The notes beneath the pieces are model-generated. The model was not told the origin of the DNA. It did not search any database and saw nothing but the letters and a program-made list of their open reading frames with translations. Shown piece by piece: positions 43,542 through 50,683 of a stretch of 64,000 nucleotides of DNA (positions are counted from its first letter, which is position 1; each line of letters begins with the position of its first letter). This stretch comes from Aquipuribacter sp051216895 (GTDB taxonomy: Bacteria; Actinomycetota; Actinomycetes; Actinomycetales; JBBAYJ01), in NCBI RefSeq assembly GCF_051216895.1, contig NZ_JBPKAO010000007.1, positions 1 to 64,000 of the forward strand. The letters run 5' to 3'. The position numbers were made by a program, and so were the translations under genes.

Positions 43542-43695
43542 CCGTGGTCCTCCGTCCCGACGCCGGCGACCTGCAGTCGCAGGGGCATCCGTCCCAGCAC
43601 TGTGCCATCGCCGGGCACCTCGGTCGCGCAGGCCGGGCCGTGTGTCTGCGACGCCCGGCGTGCCGACCCCCGCGGTCGCAGGGGAGGATGGGCGT

Positions 43696-44838
43696 GTGAC
43701 CGATGCCGACCTCAGGCCCTACGACGCCCTGCTCCTGCTGTCCTTCGGTGGTCCCGAGGGCCCCGACGACGTGATGCCGTTCCTGGAGAACGTGACCCGC
43801 GGGCGCGGCATCCCCCGCGAGCGGCTCACCGACGTCGCCGAGCACTACCTGCACTTCGGCGGGAAGAGCCCCATCAACGACCAGAACCGGGCCCTGCTGG
43901 ACGCCCTGCGGGCCGACCTGGACTCCCGCGGGCTCGACCTGCCGCTGTACTGGGGCAACCGCAACTGGGCGCCCTACCTGACCGACACCCTGCGCGAGGC
44001 GCACGAGGCCGGCGCCCGCCGGGTGCTCGCCGTCATCACCTCGGCGTACTCCTCGTACTCCGGCTGCCGCCAGTACCGCGAGGACGTCGCCGCGTCGGTC
44101 ATCGCGCTCGCGCAGGAGGGCCGTCAGGTCGCGGTGGACAAGGTCCGCCACTACTTCAACACCCCGGGGTTCGTGGGGGCCAACACCGACGGCGTCGTGG
44201 CCGCCTTCCGTCGGCTGGCACCGGAGCTGCGCGACGAGGCCCGGCTGGTGTTCGTCACGCACTCCGTCCCCGACGTGATGGAGGCTGCGTCCGGCCCGCA
44301 GGGCGGCGCCTACAGCGCCCAGCACCGCGAGACCTGCGCGGCCGTGGCCGCGGCGGCGGGCCAGGAGCTGGGCACCACGCCGCAGTGGGACCTCGTCTAC
44401 TGCTCCCGCTCCGGACCGCCCACCCAGCCGTGGCTCGAGCCCGACGTCAACGACCACCTGCGGGCGCTCAAGGCCGCCGGGGTGCCCGCGGTCGTGGTGT
44501 CCCCGGTCGGGTTCGTCTCCGACCACATGGAGGTGAAGTTCGACATCGACACCGAGGCCGAGGAGACCGCGGCCGAGATCGACCTGCCCTTCCAGCGGGC
44601 GGCGACCGTCGGGGTCGCCCCGCAGTTCGTCGGCCAGCTGGTCGACCTCATGGTGGAACGGGCCGAGGTGGCGCGCGGCGGGACCCCCGCCCAGCCCGCC
44701 GTGGGGCCCTGGGGTCCCAGCCACTCCGTCTGCCCGGTCGGCTGCTGCGTCAACCAGCGCACGCCCGACAAGCCGGCGGCGTGCGGCGACGACTGGCAGC
44801 AGCCGGAGGTGGCCGGTGACCGCGTCGCCGGCGGCTGA
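43696..44838 (+). CDS. hemH: Ferrochelatase, coproporphyrin III type with Fe-S cluster
   Basis: The 380-residue enzyme inserts iron into the porphyrin. Motifs are LLLSFGGPEGPDDV, ITSAYSSYSGCRQYRED, FVTHSVPDVM with the catalytic His, and VVSPVGFVSDHMEVKFDID with Glu. The C-terminal VCPVGCCVN and ACGDDW supply cysteines for the [2Fe-2S] cluster typical of actinobacterial CpfC/HemH, which works in the coproporphyrin-dependent heme route. GAGGAT lies 6 nt before the GTG. Its end overlaps the next gene by 23 nt. Confidence 0.93.
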   Translation: MTDADLRPYDALLLLSFGGPEGPDDVMPFLENVTRGRGIPRERLTDVAEHYLHFGGKSPINDQNRALLDALRADLDSRGLDLPLYWGNRNWAPYLTDTLREAHEAGARRVLAVITSAYSSYSGCRQYREDVAASVIALAQEGRQVAVDKVRHYFNTPGFVGANTDGVVAAFRRLAPELRDEARLVFVTHSVPDVMEAASGPQGGAYSAQHRETCAAVAAAAGQELGTTPQWDLVYCSRSGPPTQPWLEPDVNDHLRALKAAGVPAVVVSPVGFVSDHMEVKFDIDTEAEETAAEIDLPFQRAATVGVAPQFVGQLVDLMVERAEVARGGTPAQPAVGPWGPSHSVCPVGCCVNQRTPDKPAACGDDWQQPEVAGDRVAGG

Positions 44839-45646
44839 GCAGCACCCGTCGTCGGAGGACCTGCGGGCCCTGGCCCGCGACCTGGCCCGCGCGGCCGGGG
44901 CCGTGCTGCGCGAGCACCGCCGGGGCGTCGTCACCGTCGCCCGCACCAAGTCCAGCGGGACCGACGTGGTCACCGCGGCCGACCTGGCCTCGGAACGCGA
45001 GCTGCGCCGCCTGCTGGCCCTGGCGCGCCCCGACGACGGCGTCCTGGGCGAGGAGGAGGGGGGCGAGGCGGGTCGGAGCGGTCTCACCTGGGTGGTCGAC
45101 CCGCTCGACGGCACCGTCAACTTCCTCTACGACACCGGCACCTGGTCGGTCAGCGTGGCCGTCGTGTCCGGCCCGCCCGACCCGGAGCACTGGCAGGTGC
45201 TCGCCGGGGCCGTCTACGACGTCGAGCGGGACCAGATGTACTCGGCCTCGGCCGGCGGCGGGGCCGACCTCGACGGCACGGCGCTGCAGGCCTCCGCCTG
45301 CGCCAGCCTCGACGCCTGCCTGCTGAGCACCGGGTTCGCCTACGACGCGGCGGTCCGGGCCGAGCAGGCCCGCGCGGTCGCCCGGCTGCTGCCGCAGGTC
45401 CGGGACGTGCGGAGGATCGGCTCGGCCGCGGTCGACCTGTGCATGGTGGGCGCGGGTCGCCTCGACGCCCACGTCGAGCGCGGGCTCAACCCCTGGGACC
45501 ACGCGGCGGGCGCCCTGGTCGCCGCCGAGGCCGGCGCCGTGGTGACCGCACGTGACGACCGACGCCCGGGTGCCGACCTGCTGGTCGCCGCGGCGCCGGG
45601 CGTCGCGGCCGCGCTGCGCGCCGCCGTGACGGCGTCCGGCTACTGA
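44816..45646 (+). CDS. Inositol monophosphatase family protein
   Basis: The 276-residue phosphatase has the metal-binding motifs VLGEEEGG, WVVDPLDGTVNFLY (DPxDGTxNF) and GLNPWDHAAGALVAAEAG. These define the lithium-sensitive IMPase family, which dephosphorylates inositol phosphates or related sugar phosphates. From memory it corresponds to SuhB in the M. tuberculosis neighbourhood. The GTG at 44816 lies inside the 3' end of hemH, so translation is coupled. Confidence 0.92.
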   Translation: MTASPAAEQHPSSEDLRALARDLARAAGAVLREHRRGVVTVARTKSSGTDVVTAADLASERELRRLLALARPDDGVLGEEEGGEAGRSGLTWVVDPLDGTVNFLYDTGTWSVSVAVVSGPPDPEHWQVLAGAVYDVERDQMYSASAGGGADLDGTALQASACASLDACLLSTGFAYDAAVRAEQARAVARLLPQVRDVRRIGSAAVDLCMVGAGRLDAHVERGLNPWDHAAGALVAAEAGAVVTARDDRRPGADLLVAAAPGVAAALRAAVTASGY

Positions 45647-45835
45647 GGGACGACGCCGCGGGACGGCTGCGGGACGTCCAGCGGGTGACCCCGACGTGGT
45701 GCTCGACGGCAAGGTAGGGCACAATCCGCGCCGCACCACCGTTCCGGGCATCAAACGCGGCCCGCGAGCGTTGGCGTGACAGCCCCAACGGGACCGATGG
45801 GGCAGACGACTTCCAGACGTGGAGTGACGACGCCA

Positions 45836-46129
45836 GTGGCGACCGACTACGACGCACCGCGCAAGACCGAAGAGGACTCCGAGGACTCGATCGAGGAGCT
45901 CAAGGCTCGTCGCGGCGATGCCAAGACCGGACAGGTCGACGAGGACGAGACCGATGCGGCGGAGGGCTTCGAGCTCCCCGGTGCCGACCTGTCCAACGAG
46001 GACCTGTCCGTGCAGGTCCTCCCGGCGCAGCAGGACGAGTTCACCTGCGGCTCCTGCTTCCTGGTCCACCACCGGAGCCAGCTCGCGGGCGAGAAGGACG
46101 GCTTGCCCATCTGCTCCGAGTGCGCCTGA
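45836..46129 (+). CDS. DUF4193-family protein
   Basis: The 97-residue acidic protein starts VATDYDAPRKTEEDSEDSIE and ends with a zinc-knuckle pair FTCGSCFLVHHRSQLA and ICSECA. The sequence follows the DUF4193 family closely, including ESFELPGADLS-like FELPGADLSNEDLS. The GTG at 45836 is chosen because it gives the conserved family start; a longer frame from 45776 is unlikely. The four Cys suggest zinc binding. The family is conserved in actinobacteria, and its function is unknown. Confidence 0.92.
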   Translation: MATDYDAPRKTEEDSEDSIEELKARRGDAKTGQVDEDETDAAEGFELPGADLSNEDLSVQVLPAQQDEFTCGSCFLVHHRSQLAGEKDGLPICSECA

Positions 46130-46149
46130 GCGCACACCCCGGACGGTGA

Positions 46150-46181
46150 CGTGCGGTCGCGCCTGCGGGTGCGACCGCACG
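46150..46181. terminator. Hairpin terminator between convergent genes
   Basis: CGTGCGGTCGC (46150-46160) pairs perfectly with GCGACCGCACG (46171-46181), an 11-bp stem with a 10-nt loop, between the DUF4193 and DUF3093 genes. Confidence 0.7.
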
Positions 46182-46230
46182 CCGCACGTGCCGGGACGGC
46201 CTGCCGGCACCGACCGCGACGTCCCGGCGC

Positions 46231-46707
46231 TCAGCCGTCGTGGGGGACCGGCTCCGACGCGAGGGCTGCGGCCAGCGCGGCGGGGTCCCGGCTGCTGACC
46301 AGCCAGTACGGCACCGGGTCGCGCACGTCGGTCACCGGCAGGCGGACCCCGGTCGCGACCCACCCCCGGATGCAGCGGTGCGAGCGGGCGTCCAGGTCCG
46401 GGCCCAGGGCCGAGCGCATCTGCTCGGCGTCCAGCGCCACGGCGGCGCCGAGCGCCACCGCCGGGATCCTCGCCTGGCCGGCCTGCAGCCACAGGCCGGC
46501 GCCCTCCCCGGGCTCCACGACCTTCAGCACCGGGCTCCAGTACCGCAGCAGCAGGAACATGCCGACCAGGGCCAGCAGACCCACCACCACCGCGGTCGGG
46601 ATGCTGGTGGCCGGGACGAACACGACTCCCAGCGTGGCGGCCACGAGGACACCACCGGCCCAGACCCAGGCCGCGGGCCACAGTCGTTCGACATAGACGG
46701 TGCGCAC
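46231..46707 (-). CDS. DUF3093-family membrane protein
   Basis: The 158-residue protein has two N-terminal membrane segments (about 10-30 and 36-55) and a cytoplasmic or periplasmic domain with LDARSHRCIRGWVATGVRLP then DPVPYWLVSSRDPAALAAAL, matching DUF3093. The family sits beside dut in actinobacteria, and its role is unknown. The GTG at 46707 is divergent from dut, with a 37-bp shared promoter region before the mini-ORF. Confidence 0.88.
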   Translation of the reverse strand: MRTVYVERLWPAAWVWAGGVLVAATLGVVFVPATSIPTAVVVGLLALVGMFLLLRYWSPVLKVVEPGEGAGLWLQAGQARIPAVALGAAVALDAEQMRSALGPDLDARSHRCIRGWVATGVRLPVTDVRDPVPYWLVSSRDPAALAAALASEPVPHDG

Positions 46708-46732
46708 GGGAACAGCCTGCCACGGCCGTGGC

Positions 46733-46738
46733 TAGAGT
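46733..46738 (+). promoter_or_regulatory. -10 element before the dut leader mini-ORF
   Basis: TAGAGT (TANNNT) lies exactly 6 nt before a GTG at 46745, the leaderless spacing seen repeatedly in this window. Confidence 0.5.
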
Positions 46739-46744
46739 CGTCGG

Positions 46745-46792
46745 GTGCACCTGCAGCAGGACGAACCCGTGGCCGGACCGCCGCATGGCTGA
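46745..46792 (+). CDS. Possible leaderless 15-codon leader peptide overlapping dut
   Basis: GTG at 46745 opens VHLQQDEPVAGPPHG and stops at 46790-46792, overlapping the dut ATG (46785) by 8 nt in another frame. With TAGAGT 6 nt upstream it would be translated from the very 5' end of the transcript, and dut, which lacks a clear Shine-Dalgarno, would be reached by coupling. There is no independent evidence that the peptide is made. Confidence 0.28.
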   Translation: MHLQQDEPVAGPPHG

Positions 46793-47339
46793 CGGCGAGG
46801 ACGTGCACGTCCTGCTGCGCCGCGCCGACGGGGTGCCCCGGCCGGCCCACGCCCGCCCCGGTGACGCCGGGCTGGACCTCACGACGACCGAGGAGGTCAC
46901 CCTGCCGCCCGGGGAGCGACGCACCGTCGGGACCGGGGTGGCGGTCGCCCTGCCCGCCGGCACCGCGGCGTTCGTGCTGCCGCGGTCCGGGCTGGCCGCC
47001 CGTCACGGTGTCACGGTGCTCAACGCCCCCGGCACGGTGGACGCCGGCTACCGCGGCGAGATCCGGGTGACCCTGCTCAATACCGACACCTCGACGCCGG
47101 TGACGCTGCTGGCCGGGGACCGCGTGGCGCAGCTCGTCGTGCTGGCGCTGCCCACGGTGCACCTGGTGGAGGTGGACCGGCTGCCCGGCTCGGACCGCGG
47201 CGAGCACGGCTTCGGCTCCACCGGGACCGGGGCCGTGGTGGCCACGCGTGCGACCGGCCCGACCGGTACCGACCGACGTACGGACACGAGCGCCCCGACC
47301 CACCCCGCGTCGGGCGCAGACAACGGAGGACACCAGTGA
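46785..47339 (+). CDS. dut: dUTP diphosphatase
   Basis: The 184-residue enzyme hydrolyses dUTP to dUMP. All five dUTPase motifs are present: PGDAGLDL, PRSGLA, GTVDAGYRGEIRVTLLN, GDRVAQLVV and RGEHGFGSTG. A disordered Thr-rich tail of about 30 residues follows the last motif, longer than in most homologues. The ATG at 46785 is preferred because earlier in-frame starts would include the promoter. It overlaps DUF3710 by 4 nt (GTGA). Confidence 0.93.
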   Translation: MADGEDVHVLLRRADGVPRPAHARPGDAGLDLTTTEEVTLPPGERRTVGTGVAVALPAGTAAFVLPRSGLAARHGVTVLNAPGTVDAGYRGEIRVTLLNTDTSTPVTLLAGDRVAQLVVLALPTVHLVEVDRLPGSDRGEHGFGSTGTGAVVATRATGPTGTDRRTDTSAPTHPASGADNGGHQ

Positions 47340-48133
47340 GCCCCTTCTGGAGCGGCAGGACCCGCCCCGACCCCAGCGAGCCGGACCCGGCGACCGCCGA
47401 GCAGGTCGTCTCGCCCGAGACCGGGCCGATGGACTCCCGGGACCCCGCGGCCCCCACCGAGGGCGTGCTGGACCTGGGTGCGCTGCGGCTCCCGGCCCGC
47501 AAGGACCTCAAGATCCGGCTCGACGTGGACAAGACCTCGGGCAACGTCGCCGCGGTGACCGTGCAGGCGGACGCCTCCTCGGTGCAGCTCACGGCGTTCG
47601 CCGCCCCCCGCAGCGCCGGGGTCTGGGACGAGGTGCGGCCGGAGATCGCGGCCGCCGTCGCGTCCGGCGGTGGCTCGACGGAGGAACGCGAGGGCAGCTT
47701 CGGCACCGAGCTGGTGGCGCGGGTCCCCACGACCCTGCCCGACGGCCGCAAGGTGCTCCAGGTGCAGCGCTTCTGCGGGGTCGACGGGCCCCGCTGGTTC
47801 GTCCGGGCGGTGTTCAGCGGACCCGAGGTGCTCCAGTCGGTGGGGGCCACCCTGCCCGAGGAGCTGGCCTCCCGCGCCCGCGGCGGCGACCTGGAGGACC
47901 TGGTCCGGACCACGGTCGTGGTGCGTGGCACCGACCCGATGGCCCCCCGCGAGCCGCTGCGGCTGCGGGTGCCGGAGTCGGCGCGTCGCGTCGGCCCGAC
48001 GGAGGGGACCCGGTCCGCCGCCGCGCAGCCGGGGCTCGCCGGGCCCGAGGCCGGGCAGCCGGTCCCGGACCGGCCGGCGACGGCGCCGGCCGTGGACGGT
48101 GACGCGGGCGGGGCCGCCGACGGCGACCGATGA
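47336..48133 (+). CDS. DUF3710-family protein
   Basis: The 265-residue soluble protein has the DUF3710 core: LDLGALRLPARKDLKIRLDV near residues 45-64, DEVRPEIAAAVASGGGS, and GVDGPRWFVRAVFSGPE. N- and C-terminal regions are disordered and rich in Pro, Ala and Gly. The family is restricted to actinobacteria and always next to dut as far as I recall; function is unknown. GAGGA precedes the GTG, and the start overlaps the dut stop. Confidence 0.9.
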   Translation: MSPFWSGRTRPDPSEPDPATAEQVVSPETGPMDSRDPAAPTEGVLDLGALRLPARKDLKIRLDVDKTSGNVAAVTVQADASSVQLTAFAAPRSAGVWDEVRPEIAAAVASGGGSTEEREGSFGTELVARVPTTLPDGRKVLQVQRFCGVDGPRWFVRAVFSGPEVLQSVGATLPEELASRARGGDLEDLVRTTVVVRGTDPMAPREPLRLRVPESARRVGPTEGTRSAAAQPGLAGPEAGQPVPDRPATAPAVDGDAGGAADGDR

Positions 48134-48185
48134 CGCTCCGGCCTCACGTGCACGAGCACCCCGTCGGCGGTCGTAGTCTCGACAC

Positions 48186-48560
48186 ATGAGCGATCGCAGC
48201 TGGCGGAGCGCGCTGTCGTCCCTGACGCGCAGCGACGACGAGGTGGCCGCCCGGCGTCAGGCCGAGACCTCCGGGCGCCACGGCGGCACCCCGGTCACGT
48301 CGCTGCCGGACCGGTGCCGCGCGACCCTGTGCGGCACGCTCCGCTCGGTCACCGTGGAGCCGGCCGCCACGTCCTGCACGGTGGAGGCGGAGCTGTTCGA
48401 CGGCTCCGGGACGGTGCGGCTGCGCTGGATCGGCCGCAGCGCCATCGCCGGCATCGAGCCCGGCCGCCAGCTCAAGGTGACCGGCACCGTCAGCCACTGC
48501 AGCGGTGGCACCCGGGTGATCTACAACCCGTCCTACGAGCTGCTCCCGCTCCGCTCGTGA
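48186..48560 (+). CDS. OB-fold nucleic-acid-binding domain protein
   Basis: The 124-residue protein has a five-strand OB-fold pattern (RCRATLCGTLRSVTVEP, then CTVEAELFDGSGTVRLRWIG, then GRQLKVTGTVSHCSGGTRV) of the tRNA-anticodon-binding type, as found in RecG and aaRS wedge domains. It may bind nucleic acid or serve as an adapter. Its stop overlaps the DUF3159 start (GTGA). It belongs to the conserved dut-DUF3710-OB-DUF3159 set. Confidence 0.87.
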   Translation: MSDRSWRSALSSLTRSDDEVAARRQAETSGRHGGTPVTSLPDRCRATLCGTLRSVTVEPAATSCTVEAELFDGSGTVRLRWIGRSAIAGIEPGRQLKVTGTVSHCSGGTRVIYNPSYELLPLRS

Positions 48561-49258
48561 CCGTGGAGCCCACCCGCCCCGACGACGAGGACGGGGCCCC
48601 GGCGCCGACCACCGTCGAGGAGGTCGTCCGGACCGAGCTCCTCAAGGCGCTGGGGGGCTGGCGCGGCACGCTGGAGGCCGCCGTCCCGATCCTGCTCTTC
48701 GTGGTGTCCTGGGCCCTGACCGACGAGCTGCGGACCTCGATCGTCGTGGCCGCCGGGGGGCTGGGCGTGTTCGTGCTGCTGCGCCTGCTGCAGCGCCAGA
48801 CCCTGGTGCACGTCCTGTCCGGGGTGATGGGCCTGGTGATCGCCGCCGTGGTCGCCACCCGCACCGGCAACGCCAGCGACTTCTTCCTGCCGGGGATCCT
48901 CTACAACGCGGCCCTGGCGGTCGTGTTCGGTGTGTCGATGGTCACCGGCTGGCCGGTCGTCGGGTTCCTGTTCGGCGCCGTGACCGGTGACGCGACCGGC
49001 TGGCGGCGGCGTCGTGGCGTGCGGCTGCTGTTCCAGAAGCTCACGGGCGTCCTGCTGGCCAACTACGTGATCCGGGTCGTCGTGCAGCTGCCGCTGTACC
49101 TGGCGGGGTCGGTGGTCGTCCTCGGCGCGTCCAAGATCGTCCTGGGCTGGCCGTTGCTCGGGGTGTCGGTGCTGATCATCGGCGGCCTGCTGGCGGCGGG
49201 GCGGACCCCGATCACCGACGAGGACGAGGTCCTCAGCCAGGACGAGCAGCCGGCCTGA
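48557..49258 (+). CDS. DUF3159-family membrane protein
   Basis: The 233-residue protein has an acidic N-terminus followed by about five or six membrane segments, with the family motif LEAAVPILLFVVSWALTDEL and RGVRLLFQKLTGVLLANYV. From memory this fits DUF3159 (Rv2693c-like). It resembles small solute or intracellular septation-type membrane proteins, but no substrate is known. It is coupled to the OB-fold gene and converges with the TrkA pair. Confidence 0.88.
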   Translation: MTVEPTRPDDEDGAPAPTTVEEVVRTELLKALGGWRGTLEAAVPILLFVVSWALTDELRTSIVVAAGGLGVFVLLRLLQRQTLVHVLSGVMGLVIAAVVATRTGNASDFFLPGILYNAALAVVFGVSMVTGWPVVGFLFGAVTGDATGWRRRRGVRLLFQKLTGVLLANYVIRVVVQLPLYLAGSVVVLGASKIVLGWPLLGVSVLIIGGLLAAGRTPITDEDEVLSQDEQPA

Positions 49259-49274
49259 CGACCGAGCCGCCCGC

Positions 49275-49964
49275 CTAGCGCCGCCCGGTGACCTCGTCGC
49301 TGCGCCAGGACGCCAGCAGGGCCGCGAGCGGCTGCTCCTGGTCGGGGGTGGTGAGCAGCATGAGCTCGTCGCCGGCCTCGACGGTGTCGTCGGGGGACGG
49401 GGCGATGGGCCGGTGGTCCCGCACGATGCACGTGAGGACCGTGTCCTCCGGCAGCGTGATGGACCGGATCACCGTGCCGGCCACGGGGGAGCCCGCGGGG
49501 ACGGTGAACTCGAACAATGACGCCGAGCTCTGCTGCAGCTGGAACAGCCGCACCATCTCGCCGATCTCGACGGCCTCCTCGACCAGGGCCGTCATCAGCC
49601 GTGGCGTGGAGACGGCGACGTCGACCCCCCAGGCGCCGTCGAAGAGCCACTCGTTGCGCGGGTTGTTGACCCGGGCCACGACACGGGGGACGCCGTACTC
49701 GGTCTTGGCCAGCAGCGACACGACCAGGTTGACCTTGTCGTCGCCCGTCGCGGCCACCAGCACGTCGCAGGTGTCCAGACGGCCCTCGTCGAGGGTCTCG
49801 ATCTCGCAGGCGTCGGCGTACAGGAACTCGGCCTGCTCGAGGGTGTCCTTCATGCGTGCGGCCTTGGACAGCCGGTCGATGAGCAGCACCTGGTGACCGT
49901 TGCCGATCAGCTCCCGGGCGATGGACCGGCCCACGCTGCCCGCCCCGGCGATCACGACGCGCAT
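49275..49964 (-). CDS. TrkA-type potassium-uptake regulatory subunit (second)
   Basis: The 229-residue protein has an RCK-N Rossmann domain (VVIAGAGSVGRSIARELIGN, NAD-type GxGxxG) and an RCK-C domain at about 135-220 (EFTVPAGSPVAGTVIRSITL). It is the CeoC-like partner of the gene upstream. Its ATG shares one base with the stop of the upstream trkA gene (TGATG). RCK subunits gate potassium channels or carriers in response to NAD(H), ATP or cyclic di-AMP. Confidence 0.92.
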   Translation of the reverse strand: MRVVIAGAGSVGRSIARELIGNGHQVLLIDRLSKAARMKDTLEQAEFLYADACEIETLDEGRLDTCDVLVAATGDDKVNLVVSLLAKTEYGVPRVVARVNNPRNEWLFDGAWGVDVAVSTPRLMTALVEEAVEIGEMVRLFQLQQSSASLFEFTVPAGSPVAGTVIRSITLPEDTVLTCIVRDHRPIAPSPDDTVEAGDELMLLTTPDQEQPLAALLASWRSDEVTGRR

Positions 49965-50626
49965 CAGCCGCGCTCCACCGCGGCGGCGGCCGCGTCGACG
50001 GCCGCGCGTCGACGGGAGTGCTCGACGACCACGAAGACGCGGTCCCCGTCCTGCAGGACGGTGTCGGTGCGGGGGATGACCGGGTGCCCCAGCCGGGTCA
50101 GGTACGCCACCCGCACGTCAGCGGCCTCCTCGAGCTCGCGCACGGGGCGGCCGAGCCAGCCCGCGTGGGGGGACAGCTCCACCATCGCCACCCGCGTGCC
50201 CTCGTCGGTCCACAGCGGGACGGAGTCGGTCGGCAGCAGCTCGGCGATCATCTCCCGCGAGGTCCAGGGGACCGTCGCGACGGTGGCTATGCCCAGCCGG
50301 CGGTACACCTCGGCGCGGCCCGGGTCGTAGATGCGCGCGACCACCCGGGCGACGGAGTACGTCTCGCGCGCGACCCGCGCGGAGATGATGTTGGAGTTGT
50401 CGCCGCTGCTGACGGCGGCGAAGGCGTACGCCTCCTCGATCCCGGCCCGCAGCAGCGTGTCGCGGTCGAAGCCGATCCCGGCGACCGTCCGGCCGGAGAA
50501 GTCCGGCCCCAGCCGCCGGAACGAGTCCGGGTTGGAGTCGATGACGGCCACCGAGTGGCCCTGCTCCTCGACGTCGTGCGCCAACCGGGCGCCGACCCGT
50601 CCGCATCCCATCACCACGAAGTGCAC
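49964..50626 (-). CDS. TrkA-type potassium-uptake regulatory subunit (first)
   Basis: The 220-residue protein starts VHFVVMGCGRVGARLAHDVE, giving GxGxxG at residues 7-12, with the acidic end of beta-2 in VIDSNPDSF. It has an RCK-C domain (ELSPHAGWLGRPVRELEEAA). It is the CeoB-like partner. The GTG at 50626 has TACCGT 6 nt before it, so the message is probably leaderless. It diverges from the APC permease gene, with only 57 bp between the two start codons. Confidence 0.92.
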   Translation of the reverse strand: MHFVVMGCGRVGARLAHDVEEQGHSVAVIDSNPDSFRRLGPDFSGRTVAGIGFDRDTLLRAGIEEAYAFAAVSSGDNSNIISARVARETYSVARVVARIYDPGRAEVYRRLGIATVATVPWTSREMIAELLPTDSVPLWTDEGTRVAMVELSPHAGWLGRPVRELEEAADVRVAYLTRLGHPVIPRTDTVLQDGDRVFVVVEHSRRRAAVDAAAAAVERG

Positions 50627-50632
50627 GACGTC

Positions 50633-50638
50633 ACGGTA
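50633..50638 (-). promoter_or_regulatory. -10 element for the trkA pair
   Basis: TACCGT on the minus strand, then 6 nt, then the GTG at 50626. It faces the permease promoter 33 bp away. Confidence 0.5.
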
Positions 50639-50671
50639 GCGCCGCCGGCACCGCACGCCAGGGCACGGGCC

Positions 50672-50677
50672 TAGCAT
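50672..50677 (+). promoter_or_regulatory. -10 element for the APC permease
   Basis: TAGCAT, then 6 nt, then the GTG at 50684; a leaderless arrangement divergent from the trkA promoter. Confidence 0.5.
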
Positions 50678-50683
50678 CGGCGC

